DNA of 64,000 bases, from the NCBI RefSeq assembly GCF_038039215.1, contig NZ_JBBPCL010000001.1, forward strand, positions 62,001-126,000, in the 5' to 3' direction. The notes under the pieces are model-generated. The model searched no databases and was not told the origin of the DNA. It saw only the letters and a list, made by a program, of their open reading frames with translations. Both the position numbers and the translations under genes were made by a program. Shown in pieces: positions 16,692 through 24,498 of this stretch. The first letter of the stretch is position 1. Each line of letters begins with the position of its first letter. Source of the stretch: Pseudonocardia sp. T1-2H. Its GTDB lineage: Bacteria > Actinomycetota > Actinomycetes > Mycobacteriales > Pseudonocardiaceae.

Positions 16692-17927
16692 TCAGTTGCC
16701 CTCCCGGGACGGGTCCTCGACCTGCCAGATGAGCCCGCCGACACGGTCCGCGATGTCACGCTGGATAGCCCCGGTGACGTGCTGATATCTCGCCGCCATC
16801 GCCGTGTGGGACCAGCCCATGATGCCCATGACCGCCCGCTCCGGAACACCGAGCAGAAGGAGCACCGTCGCGGCGGTGTGCCGGGCGTCGTGCAGCCGAC
16901 CATCCCGCACGCCGGCCTTCACGAGGAGCTTCTTCCAGCCGTCCCAGTCGGTGCGAGGGTTCAACGCGCCGCCGGTCGGTGTGGCGAACAGCCAGCCGCC
17001 GTCGTTCCAGAGCTGGCCGGCGTTGTGCCGCTCCCGCTCCTGCGCCTCCCGGTGGGCTTTCAACAGCTCGACGACTTCGGCCGGGAGCCCGACTACCCGC
17101 CGACCTGCGCGCGACTTGGTCTCCGAGGTCTCGGCTCGCGCCGGCTCTCGCTGCGGGCAATGTCCGCCGTACTTGTGACCGCAGGTCCCCCCGCACCCGT
17201 GACGCCACCGCGGGCGAAGCCGGCCCCGCCGGATGGCGAGCGAACCGATGTCGAGGTCGACGTCAACCCACTTCAACCCCAGCGCCTCACCCTGACGGAG
17301 ACCGAGCGCGAGAGCGACTGCCCAGCGGGCACCGTTCCGGGTCTCCAACGCCGTCTTGAGCAGTAGCCGGATCTCCTCGACGGTGTACGGCTCGATCTCC
17401 TTCTCCACGAGGCGAGGCGCCTTCGCCAACGTTGCCGGATTCCGGGCGAGGTGACCACGTCGCACCGCCTCGTTCAGCGCGGTACGGATCGTCCGATGAG
17501 CCTGGTGGGCGGTAGCCGGTGAGCTGCCCTCGGACATCATCCGGACGTAGAACTTCTCCAGGTGCTCCGGAGCGAGCCGGTCGAGCCGATGCTTCCCGAG
17601 ACCGGGGACGAGGTGCACGTTCACCGCGACCCGGTACCCGGCGATGGTGTTCTCCCGGACGAACGGGGCGGCGATGTTCTCCACCCAGTGGATCAGCCAC
17701 TTCTCCACGGTCCACGCCGGCCCGGACTTCCGAACCGCTCCGTCCTCGCGGTCTCGTTCCAGCTGCCGGACCGCCTTGATCGCCTCGGCCTTGGTCTTGC
17801 GCATGACATGTCGGCGGTCAGGCCTGCCGTCGTCCTTCACCCCGACGGTGACGCGTCCGTGCCAGTAGCCGTCCTTGCCCTCGTAGACGCTGGACGCGCC
17901 GTTGGGCTGTCTCGATCGGGGAGTCAC
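16692..17927 (-). CDS. int: Tyrosine recombinase/integrase
   Basis: A 411-residue phage-type integrase. An AP2-like/SAM-like arm domain fills residues ~10-160 (GYWHGRVTVGVKDDGRPDRR, then the core-binding WLIHWVENIAAPFVRENTI). The catalytic domain shows ALGLRQGEALGLKW (Arg), LHDARHTAATVLL (His-x-x-Arg) and GWSHTAMAARYQHV (His and the Tyr nucleophile). An inserted Cys/His-rich patch (CGGTCGHKYGGHCPQ) is common in actinomycete integrases. GTG 17927 overlaps the xis stop as GTGA, with a GGGGAGG ribosome site. The 3' end lies 54 bp from attL. It should catalyse integration at tRNA-Ser(CGA). Confidence 0.95.
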   Translation of the reverse strand: MTPRSRQPNGASSVYEGKDGYWHGRVTVGVKDDGRPDRRHVMRKTKAEAIKAVRQLERDREDGAVRKSGPAWTVEKWLIHWVENIAAPFVRENTIAGYRVAVNVHLVPGLGKHRLDRLAPEHLEKFYVRMMSEGSSPATAHQAHRTIRTALNEAVRRGHLARNPATLAKAPRLVEKEIEPYTVEEIRLLLKTALETRNGARWAVALALGLRQGEALGLKWVDVDLDIGSLAIRRGRLRPRWRHGCGGTCGHKYGGHCPQREPARAETSETKSRAGRRVVGLPAEVVELLKAHREAQERERHNAGQLWNDGGWLFATPTGGALNPRTDWDGWKKLLVKAGVRDGRLHDARHTAATVLLLLGVPERAVMGIMGWSHTAMAARYQHVTGAIQRDIADRVGGLIWQVEDPSREGN

Positions 17928-18127
17928 GCAACCTCCCCGCGCAGGCTCTGTACGTAGGTGGTGAGGGCGTCGGCGGGGATGCGGCGCAGGCGGCCGATGC
18001 GGACCGATTCGACCTCCCCGGCGGAGACGAGCGCGTACATCAGCGTGCGGCCGATCCTGAGCCGTTCGGCGGCCTCCTCGATGGTCAGGACGAGACACAG
18101 CGGAGGGACCTGCGGGGTGTCGTTCAT
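17924..18127 (-). CDS. xis: Excisionase / helix-turn-helix DNA-binding protein
   Basis: A 67-residue MerR-like HTH_17 protein: LTIEEAAERLRIGRTLMYAL forms the helix-turn-helix and VRIGRLRRIPADALTTYV the wing. Position between the repSA stump and int, with ATGA and GTGA 4-bp overlaps on either side, matches excisionases of pSAM2-type elements. It probably directs Int towards excision. Confidence 0.9.
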   Translation of the reverse strand: MNDTPQVPPLCLVLTIEEAAERLRIGRTLMYALVSAGEVESVRIGRLRRIPADALTTYVQSLRGEVA

Positions 18128-18490
18128 GCTGCCTCTCCCTCGGTTGCCGAACGGTTTTCGTCGTCGGGTGGGTCTCCGGCTGCCATCACTGCGGCGTCGT
18201 AGTCGGCCCGCCAGTGCTGTCGTTGGTTGATCGCGTGCAGGAGCAGGACCGGCCGGGAGGGGACGTCGCAGTCCCCGCCCGGGTGCGTTCCCATTCGAAG
18301 GGGCCGTCGTCGACGGCGTAGCCGGGTCGGACGCCGGCCTTGTCGAGCAGTTGCCGAACGAACGCCGCCCGCTCAGCCCGGTGGTCTTTGAGGGACTTGT
18401 TCGACCACTTCCGCGAGACCAGGACCCGGCGGCCCGCGATGCCGAGATGCTCGGGCTTGTGGGCCTTGCCCTTGCACTGCCCCGGCACTG
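18124..18490 (-). pseudogene. Truncated RepSA-type replication initiator (C-terminal stump, frameshifted)
   Basis: The leftward sequence KPEHLGIAGRRVLVSRKWSN near 18450-18400, then FEWERT, and after a frame change DVPSRPVLLLHAINQRQHWR near 18265-18210 to the stop at 18124, reads as the end of a RepSA-like initiator. The N-terminal part is missing, replaced near 18490 by unrelated GC-rich hairpins. The frame change coincides with a run of four G (18255-18275) where five would restore the frame. Its stop overlaps the xis start as ATGA. Replication of the excised element from this gene is not possible. Confidence 0.82.
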
Positions 18491-19101
18491 TCAAGGCGCC
18501 GCCTCCGGCGGCGCGGGCCGGCCACGCCGGCCCGTCGTCCACCCCTCTACCTCCGGCCCGGGGCGGCCGCCGGCCCGGCTACCCGGCCCACACGTCGGAG
18601 CTCGCGCAGCTCCCATGTGCCAGTTCAGCAGCTCAGAGCGAGTCCGTCCGCTGCGACCAATGGTGACTTGAGGACCACAGATGGATCCGGCGCGGTCACG
18701 GCGAGGAATCTGCATCATGCCGCCCAGGGGACGGCGATCAAGCGGGCTCCGCCCGCACCCGACACCGCTCGGAGATCGGGGGAATGAGGCGGGGGTGGTG
18801 ACCTCCTCACAGCGCGCCGAGACGGCTACCGGGCCGCGAGGAGATCACCACCGACACCCGGCGTTGAGCGTTGAGAACAACCCGCTCCCGACGCTGCGTG
18901 GCCAAGGTAGCCGTGTCAGGTCTACTCGCCCGAAGGATGCCCGCGTGGGCGCTTTGATCGGGCGCGAGACCACCCAAGACAGGTGACTCCTCGACGAGCG
19001 AGTCTCGTTAACGTGCCGCCCGATAAGTGATCGAGCACCGCCCTCGACTCGACCGGTGCTCGGCCCGTAGAGGTGCATGCGTTGCGGTCGGAGGTCACGA
19101 G
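18491..19101. other. Region without a recognisable gene inside the element
   Basis: About 600 bp between the repSA stump and the phosphoesterase. It begins with two adjacent perfect GC hairpins (arms GCGCCGCC/GGCGGCGC and CGGGCCGGC/GCCGGCCCG at about 18494-18534), which mark the junction where repSA was cut. It also holds a 15-bp inverted repeat (18794-18852). No reading frame here has protein character. Confidence 0.6.
18794..18852. repeat. 15-bp inverted repeat in the element
   Basis: The arms GGTGGTGACCTCCTC (18794-18808) and GAGGAGATCACCACC (18838-18852) pair with one mismatch around a 29-nt loop. It could be an old promoter/operator, a replication or transfer site, or an eroded insertion end. 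Nothing nearby decides between these. Confidence 0.6.
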
Positions 19102-20691
19102 TTGGTTGGTCAGAGCAAGGACAACGCCCTTGATCACATCGTTGTCGTCGTGTTCGAGAACCGTTCGCTCGACAACATTCTCGGCCGCCTCTACGGGCCG
19201 GAGGATGGCAAGAACTTCGACGGTGTCGTCGGCAAGGACCTCACGAACCCGATTCCGGAATGGGCCGAGCACGGCGCCGAACGCAAGGTCGTCCCCTACA
19301 CCGTCGCCACGGACATGGACAGCCCCAATCCCGACACGGGGGAGGAGCACTCGCACACCAACACCCAGATGTTCAACATCCTCGACGAGCACAACCGGTT
19401 CAAGGTCGGCGCGGAGGTCTCGGCACCGTACAACGCCCCGGAGCCTGGTCAGCTGCCGACGATGGACGGCTTCGTCACCGACTACATCAGCACGCTGACC
19501 GCGGAGTTGGGTCGGCAGCCCACTTACGAGGAGTACTCCCAGGTGATGACCGGGTTCACCCCGGAGCAGGTGCCGGTGTTGAGCGGGGTCGCCCGCGGGT
19601 TCGGGGTGTTCGACCACTGGTTCAGTGAGGTCCCGTCGCAGACGTTCACCAACAGGTCGTTCTGGACCGCGGCGACGTCGTCGGGGTTCGTGGTGAACTC
19701 GCCGGTCAGGAACTGGTTGACCGACAACGACGCCGAGACGATCTTCAACCGGGTCGAGGCACACGGCAGGACGTGGAAGGTCTATGTGGGCGAGCCGGAC
19801 AGGTTCTCGGCCACGGGATTGATCCACTTCCCGAGGCTCAAGGACCGGTTCGAGACCCATTTCGTGCCGTTCTCCCAGTTCGAGGCCGACGCTGCCGCCG
19901 GAGATCTGCCGGACCTGTCCTTCATCGAGCCGTGCCTGATCCTGGGGCACGGGGACTACCACCCGGCGGCCGGCCGAGCATTGGGGCACGGGATCGTGAT
20001 TCCCGGGCTCGACCCGCCGTCGTCGATCCTCGGTGGTGAGGCGTTCCTGGGGCGGATCTACAACGCATACAAAGGGATGCGATCTCCGACCGGTTCCAAC
20101 GTCTGGAACACGACGTTGCTCATCGGCTGGGACGAGCCCGGTGGCACCTACGACCACGTGCCGCCCCGCCCGGTGCCGCCGCCGGACGCGTCCGCCGGTC
20201 CCGGCCAGGAGGGGTTCCGGTTCGACCGTTCCGGCTACCGGGTGCCGGCCATCGTGGTGTCGCCCTGGGTGGCCGAAGGCGAGGTGTTCAACGAGGAGTA
20301 CCGCCACACCTCGCTGATCGCGACACTGCGGGAGCAGTGGGGACTGGGCGATCCCCTCACCGGTCGGGACGCGGCAGCGCGAACGTTCTCCTCGGTGTTC
20401 ACCCTGAATGAGCCGCGGGACCCGCAGGTCTGGCCGTCGATGGATCCGCGCCCGGTGCCCCAATACATCCAAGACGCCCTCGGTCTTGGAAAGAGCCTCT
20501 CCACGCTGGGGAAGACTGCCTTCACGGGGATTCGGAAGTACGCGGACGAGCACAACATCGACATCGAGGGACTCCCCGAGGACCCCGACGCCGAGGTTCC
20601 TCCCGAGCAGGCGTTGCATATCCTGCACAACTTCCTCGCGATCTTCTTCCCTCAGCTGCATCCGACCGTCCCGACCCAGAGCACCAGATAA
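19102..20691 (+). CDS. Phosphoesterase family protein (phospholipase C / acid phosphatase-like)
   Basis: A 529-residue protein with the alkaline-phosphatase-superfamily entry motif DHIVVVVFENRSLDNILGRL near residue 12, where metal ligand and catalytic positions sit. GHGIVIPGLDPPSSILGGEA lies mid-protein, and LIGWDEPGGTYDHVPPR near 350 and VPAIVVSPWVAEGEV near 390 are typical of phospholipase C/AcpA relatives. No signal peptide is visible. The frame opens at GTG 19027, but TTG 19102 has GGAGG seven bases upstream and starts just before the conserved domain, so I chose it. It is the sole cargo gene of the element; the substrate is unknown. Confidence 0.88.
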   Translation: MVGQSKDNALDHIVVVVFENRSLDNILGRLYGPEDGKNFDGVVGKDLTNPIPEWAEHGAERKVVPYTVATDMDSPNPDTGEEHSHTNTQMFNILDEHNRFKVGAEVSAPYNAPEPGQLPTMDGFVTDYISTLTAELGRQPTYEEYSQVMTGFTPEQVPVLSGVARGFGVFDHWFSEVPSQTFTNRSFWTAATSSGFVVNSPVRNWLTDNDAETIFNRVEAHGRTWKVYVGEPDRFSATGLIHFPRLKDRFETHFVPFSQFEADAAAGDLPDLSFIEPCLILGHGDYHPAAGRALGHGIVIPGLDPPSSILGGEAFLGRIYNAYKGMRSPTGSNVWNTTLLIGWDEPGGTYDHVPPRPVPPPDASAGPGQEGFRFDRSGYRVPAIVVSPWVAEGEVFNEEYRHTSLIATLREQWGLGDPLTGRDAAARTFSSVFTLNEPRDPQVWPSMDPRPVPQYIQDALGLGKSLSTLGKTAFTGIRKYADEHNIDIEGLPEDPDAEVPPEQALHILHNFLAIFFPQLHPTVPTQSTR

Positions 20692-21054
20692 GTGGCGTCC
20701 ACGAAGCCTTTGGCGACGTCCTCCGGGAGCCCTTGGCCCGACCACCGCGACGAGCAGAGCTGCAACTGTGAGTAAGAGTGTGGCGTCGGGACCAAGCTAC
20801 GGACTATTCGCGGACGCAACACGGGTGTCGTCGGCTCCACCGCAGGTGGGAGGGGTTTTGACGGCCCACTGTAAATCCGTCGGCGGTAGGCGGCGCGAGA
20901 CGCCCCGCGCGCAGGCGTAGTGATCTTGCTCAGTCTCAGTCATAGTCTCATTCGCCGCCGTCCGCCAAGGTCCGCCAGGCAGGAGCGGGGGAGAGGTGGC
21001 GCTGGTGGGACAAGGGCGGTCTCCCGTGAACGCCTGTCCGCAGACCTCGAAAGC
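20692..21054. other. Non-coding right end of the element
   Basis: About 360 bp without a gene between the phosphoesterase stop and attR. It contains the pair of AGTCTCA repeats (20932-20938 and 20944-20950) that mirror those at the left end. The CCGCAGACCTCGAAAGCG just before attR resembles the anticodon-stem region of the tRNA, but the rest of the tRNA 5' half is absent. Confidence 0.6.
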
Positions 21055-21121
21055 GTGAGGTGCAAGCCTCCGTGGGTTCAAATCCCACCGCTACCGCCAG
21101 CCTCACCAGGCGAAACGCCGG
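21055..21121. repeat. attR: 67-bp direct repeat at the right end of the integrated element
   Basis: It is identical to 16572-16638 and carries a second copy of the tRNA-Ser 3' half plus 23 bp. It runs into a different hairpin (AACGCCGGGC...GCCCGGCGTT, 21114-21148), so both att copies keep a terminator-like stem. Confidence 0.93.
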
Positions 21122-21345
21122 GCCTCCCGAATCGGGAGTGCCCGGCGTTCGTCGTCTGGTTGCAGTTGTGGGGCATTCGGCCCGCTACGCGGCCGTCGCG
21201 GCCCCTCTTCGCCGTTCTCCTCGGCCGGTGCTGGCGAGTCCGGTGCAGCCGGCGGCTTCCACAGGCGCCCGCCCACCTGGATCGCCACGTCGCGCCGGAC
21301 GGGTGACGCCGAGCAGGAGGAGCACGGTCGCCGCCGCCGCGAGAC
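21103..21345 (-). pseudogene. Remnant of a second tyrosine recombinase (C-terminus, internally deleted)
   Basis: Read leftward, 21345-21310 gives AATVLLLLGV, identical in type to the catalytic HTAATVLLLLGV strand of the intact integrase. After a deletion and frame change, RRDVAIQVGGRLWKPPAAP appears, matching an integrase C-terminal tail (compare QRDIADRVGGLIWQ). The catalytic Tyr segment is missing. It points at attR as the intact integrase points at attL, suggesting an older element once sat in tandem at the same tRNA. Confidence 0.75.
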
Positions 21346-21727
21346 CGGCTCATCGAACCTCGGTCGGCGACGTCGGGATCATCTGCACGACCGGTCCCGG
21401 AGTCCGCGAGAAGGTCGCAGGGTCAGGCGCGAACTGCCAATCGGTCGAAACCACCGGTACCCATGGCGATTCAGCTCATACCGGCCTGATCCGACTGTCC
21501 GGCGGCGCAGGTCGAAGCGTTCGTCGCTGTGCATCCCGCCGGACGGCCGCCCTCACTCTGGGGTCAGGGAACCCCCTCGCCTGCGGGGTCCTTCCCCGCG
21601 AATCGCCACATAGCGTCGTCAGGGTTCATCCAGCGATCCCGGGCAGACACGCCGCCGGATCGTCGGCGCTACCGATCAGGTGGCGTGGAAATCGGATGGA
21701 TCAATGGCTTCGAGCGGGGGAGACGTC
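21346..21727. other. Intergenic/degenerate stretch
   Basis: About 380 bp with no convincing gene between the integrase remnant and the Thr-rich secreted protein. The apparent short frames have no family resemblance. The promoter of the downstream gene must lie here. Confidence 0.5.
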
Positions 21728-22432
21728 ATGATCGAGCAGTCCAGAAGTAGTCAGTGGAGGAAGTTGTCGGCGAGGGTGCTCCTCCCGTCCCTGCTGGTGG
21801 GGTCGGGCGTCGGGGTGTTCGGCGTCGCGCCCGCCCTGGCCGCCGGCTCTCCGACTACGGCTGCGTTGCACGCCAACGACGACGGGGATCACGACCGCGG
21901 CGACGACGGCCACCGCCGCATCTTCCGCGACCGTGGCGACGTCCGCTACATGTGGTTCCGCGTCTGCGACACCGCTCCGAGCACCGCAGCAGCGAGCACA
22001 GGAACGACCAGCACCGGAACGACCAGCACAACGACCCTGGAGCCGGTGGCGCCCGACGCGGTTGCTGCAGCCGTCGCAGGCGCGACCACGACCGACACCA
22101 CGACGGGGACGGTCGCGCCCGGCGCGAGCACGAGCGACACCACGACCACCACCACCACCACGACGCCCGACACGGCGGCAACCGAGACGACCACCGACAC
22201 CACCACTACCGACGCGGACGACGCGACCAAGGCCTACCCGACGTTCATCGTCATCCCCATGGCCAAGGACGAGGCGAAGGCGCTCGACCGGTCCGACCGG
22301 CGGGAGTGCTACGACCTGACCACCCGCGCGCTGACCTCGGCGGACACCACGTCGGACACGGAGACCACGACGGCGACCCCGACCGTCACCGAGACGCCCG
22401 CGCCGACGGCGACCACGCAGACCACCGGCTGA
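21728..22432 (+). CDS. Secreted Thr-rich hypothetical protein
   Basis: A 234-residue protein that I do not recognise. The N-terminus is a signal peptide: basic residues, then VLLPSLLVGSGVGVFGVAPA and an ALAAG cleavage-like site near residue 38. The mature part begins with a charged His/Asp/Arg patch, followed by about 100 residues dominated by Thr with Ala, Asp and Val. A short folded-looking segment (AYPTFIVIPMAKDEAKALDR) lies near 172, and a Thr/Pro/Glu tail ends it. The Thr tract may be O-mannosylated in actinobacteria. ATG 21728 has GGGGGAG upstream. The last codons and 3' flank are duplicated 2 kb downstream. Confidence 0.75.
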   Translation: MIEQSRSSQWRKLSARVLLPSLLVGSGVGVFGVAPALAAGSPTTAALHANDDGDHDRGDDGHRRIFRDRGDVRYMWFRVCDTAPSTAAASTGTTSTGTTSTTTLEPVAPDAVAAAVAGATTTDTTTGTVAPGASTSDTTTTTTTTTPDTAATETTTDTTTTDADDATKAYPTFIVIPMAKDEAKALDRSDRRECYDLTTRALTSADTTSDTETTTATPTVTETPAPTATTQTTG

Positions 22433-22468
22433 GCCGGTTCGGCGTGGCAGGAACAGTCGGCCGACGGG
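22408..22468. repeat. 61-bp direct repeat, copy A (gene 3' end and flank)
   Basis: It is identical to 24438-24498. It covers the last eight codons and stop of the Thr-rich gene, a CCGGCTGAGCCGG stem and about 36 bp of flank. Weaker similarity extends about 40 bp upstream into the coding tail. Confidence 0.9.
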
Positions 22469-22716
22469 AAGTGCGTTCTCTGAGCCTTCCACCGGGGCTG
22501 GGCGGACCGTAGACCCGCCTGCGAGTCGCCAGTCCGGACGAGGCCTGGACAGGGTGGCCTCGCCGGCCGGGTAGGTCTTCAGGACGGAGTGCTGTGCGTC
22601 CCGACAACTTCCGGAACGGGCAGGTGGTCGGGCTGTGCCAGGTCGAAGGGATGGCAACTAGGCGGCAGGGGAAGGTTGGCCAGGACTTGCCGGGCCTCAG
22701 TGGCATCCTCGGCTTC

Positions 22717-23355
22717 ATGGGGGACGAGACGAAGGCCACAAAGGATTCCGCGACTGCTGCCGCTGCACGACGGGATCGTCTGATGGCGCCGGCCAACGAG
22801 GTACCCGTGCTGCTGCCCTGGACAAGTCTACTCGGCCGCTCCGAGGACTTGGCCGTCGTTCTCGTCGGTGCGCGCCTCTACAGCACGGGAATCCAGTTCG
22901 ATATCGGCGTGCGTGGGCGCGGCTCGGCAGCACTTGGCCTCCATGCCGGTGTGTCAGGACGAGTCGACGCCGGCGGAGATGTGTTGTGCCTGGGAATCGA
23001 CATGCCCGGCGGCCTATCGGTTGCGAACGTTCCAAGGGAGGGAACGGATTCAGGGCTGCCGACCGACGGCCCGTCGCTCGTAGCGGGTGGTGGTGGCGGC
23101 GGCCCGGGCGCCGTAGACACGAGCTACCTCCTCTACCCGGCGCCACCCCCTGGACGGCTTGCCATCCTCTGCGCGTGGCCTGCGCACGGGATCGACGAGA
23201 CCCGGACCGAATTCGATGGCTCCGGCCTGGCGGCGCTTCAATCACAAGTGGAGACGCTGTGGCCGATCGACACTCGGGAGCCCTGGCCTCCAACGCCACC
23301 GAAGCCCGTCCTCCCTGCTGGCGGCTGGTTCGCGGCGTATGCCAATGGAGCATGA
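22717..23355 (+). CDS. Conserved actinobacterial hypothetical protein
   Basis: A 212-residue soluble protein whose function I cannot name. A segment near residue 25 reads EVPVLLPWTSLLGRSEDLAV, followed by VGARLYSTGIQFDIGVRGRG. This start resembles hypothetical proteins that I know only as an uncharacterised actinobacterial group, from memory and unverified. A Gly-rich loop (VAGGGGGGPG) is near 125, then LYPAPPPGRLAILCAWPAHG and a Pro-rich C-terminus. The frame is open further upstream, but ATG 22717 begins the protein-like part. It lies between the two copies of the 61-bp repeat. Confidence 0.7.
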   Translation: MGDETKATKDSATAAAARRDRLMAPANEVPVLLPWTSLLGRSEDLAVVLVGARLYSTGIQFDIGVRGRGSAALGLHAGVSGRVDAGGDVLCLGIDMPGGLSVANVPREGTDSGLPTDGPSLVAGGGGGGPGAVDTSYLLYPAPPPGRLAILCAWPAHGIDETRTEFDGSGLAALQSQVETLWPIDTREPWPPTPPKPVLPAGGWFAAYANGA

Positions 23356-23631
23356 GGCAGGTCTCTGAGGACCGCCGATCCGACCGTGACGGCCTGGTGG
23401 CTGTGGGCTCGCCGCACGAGCCTCTGAGTCAGTCGCTCCGTCGGTGGCCGGGCCGTCGACGGAGGGGCGTTGACCGGCCGACTGCGTCAGCGCGCAGACG
23501 AGCGCGTCCACGTCCGCGATCCCTTCGGCGACCGCCTGCCGCTCCTCGGTTCAGCCCGTGACAGGCGCGCCGGGACACGGAAGGCTTCGAAGGTCCACAT
23601 CATCGTGACTCTCGTCGGTCCAGGAGAACTC

Positions 23632-24249
23632 GTGACAGCCAAGCTCGACTTCAAGCGGGAACTGGACTGCTACCAGGCGAAGCGCAACTCACCGCAGGTC
23701 ACTGATGTGCCGGATCTGCAGTACCTCATGATCGATGGCCACGGTGATCCGAACACGCCCGCCTACGTGGAAGCGGTCTCGACACTCTACCCAGTGGCCT
23801 ACAAGCTCAAATTCACCAGCAAGAAGAACCTTGACCGTGACTATGTCGTGATGCCGCTAGAGGGTCTGTGGTGGGCCGACGACATGGACACCTTCACCAT
23901 CGCTCGGGACAAGCCGCAGTGGGACTGGACCCTCATGATCATGGTTCCCGACTGGATCACGGCCGAGATGTTCACGGATGCGGTCGAGCAGGTCGGCATG
24001 AAAGATCGACCCGCGCGACTCGACGATCTCCGCCTGGAGGCCCTGTCGGAGGGACGGTGCGTCCAGGCTCTTCACGTCGGAGCCTACGACGACGAGGCCG
24101 AACTGCTGCGGTACATGCACGAGGAGTTCATCCCTGATCAAGGCCTCAAGATGGTCGGGAAGCACCACGAGATCTACCTCAGCGATCCGCGGAGAGCGGA
24201 GCCAGCCAAGCTGCGCACGATCCTGCGACAGCCCATAGCTGACGCTTGA
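23632..24249 (+). CDS. GyrI-like domain protein
   Basis: A 205-residue protein with SOUL/GyrI-like features: MTAKLDFKRELDCYQAKRNS, then LQYLMIDGHGDPNTPAYVEA near residue 28, LKFTSKKNLDRDYVVMPLEG and LHVGAYDDEAELLRYMHEEF near 145, ending in HHEIYLSDPRRAEPAKLRTI. This is the family pattern of GyrI-like small-molecule-binding proteins, often used as ligand-binding partners or drug-binding proteins. There is no helix-turn-helix. GTG 23632 follows an AGGAG ribosome site and starts the domain; the frame is open upstream without it. Confidence 0.82.
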   Translation: MTAKLDFKRELDCYQAKRNSPQVTDVPDLQYLMIDGHGDPNTPAYVEAVSTLYPVAYKLKFTSKKNLDRDYVVMPLEGLWWADDMDTFTIARDKPQWDWTLMIMVPDWITAEMFTDAVEQVGMKDRPARLDDLRLEALSEGRCVQALHVGAYDDEAELLRYMHEEFIPDQGLKMVGKHHEIYLSDPRRAEPAKLRTILRQPIADA

Positions 24250-24377
24250 GCCATCTCATCGTCAGATCCGGTGCGAGCGGGTGACGGAGTGCCGCCCCCC
24301 TCGGCCGAGGAGTCTCCACGTCGTGGTGCCGGCCGCAAGGGCGCCTTCGGCGTCGCTTCGCGATGGGACGCGGCGGC

Positions 24378-24462
24378 GGAGACCGCGACGGCGACCCCGA
24401 CCGAGACCGGGACCGTCACCGAGACGTCCGCGCCGGTGGCGACCACGCAGACCACCGGCTGA
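24378..24462 (+). pseudogene. Truncated copy of the Thr-rich secreted protein tail
   Basis: About 28 codons (ETATATPTETGTVTETSA, then PVATTQTTG and stop) match the C-terminus of the protein at 21728-22432, with one extra four-codon unit. No signal peptide or upstream part exists; the frame instead runs back into unrelated sequence. It is a duplicated gene end, not an independent gene. Confidence 0.8.
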
Positions 24463-24498
24463 GCCGGTTCGGCGTGGCAGGAACAGTCGGCCGACGGG
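24438..24498. repeat. 61-bp direct repeat, copy B
   Basis: It is identical to 22408-22468. Together the two copies bracket 2.0 kb with the hypothetical and GyrI-like genes, as expected after a duplication with partial deletion or an insertion by recombination. Confidence 0.9.

Larger units (their letters stand above)
16572..21121. mobile_element. Integrated pSAM2/AICE-like element remnant at tRNA-Ser(CGA)
   Basis: About 4.5 kb lies between two 67-bp att repeats. The left end holds integrase and excisionase genes in the repSA-xis-int order with 4-bp overlaps, as in actinomycete integrative elements. The replication gene is reduced to its C-terminal stump. No transfer (FtsK-like) or regulatory genes remain. 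The only complete cargo gene is a phosphoesterase. Both inner ends carry two AGTCTCA repeats exactly 12 bp apart (16676 and 16688; 20932 and 20944), candidate recombinase arm sites. The element may still excise, but it lacks visible functions for replication or transfer. Confidence 0.88.

Noticed and set aside
18922..20745. A 607-codon frame antisense to the phosphoesterase
   Set aside because: The plus-strand protein has clear phosphoesterase motifs; the antisense translation is low-complexity with no recognisable domain.
22045..22215. ACGACC/ACCACG repeats as a possible CRISPR or satellite array
   Set aside because: They are in-frame Thr codon runs of the secreted protein, without spacers or fixed repeat length.
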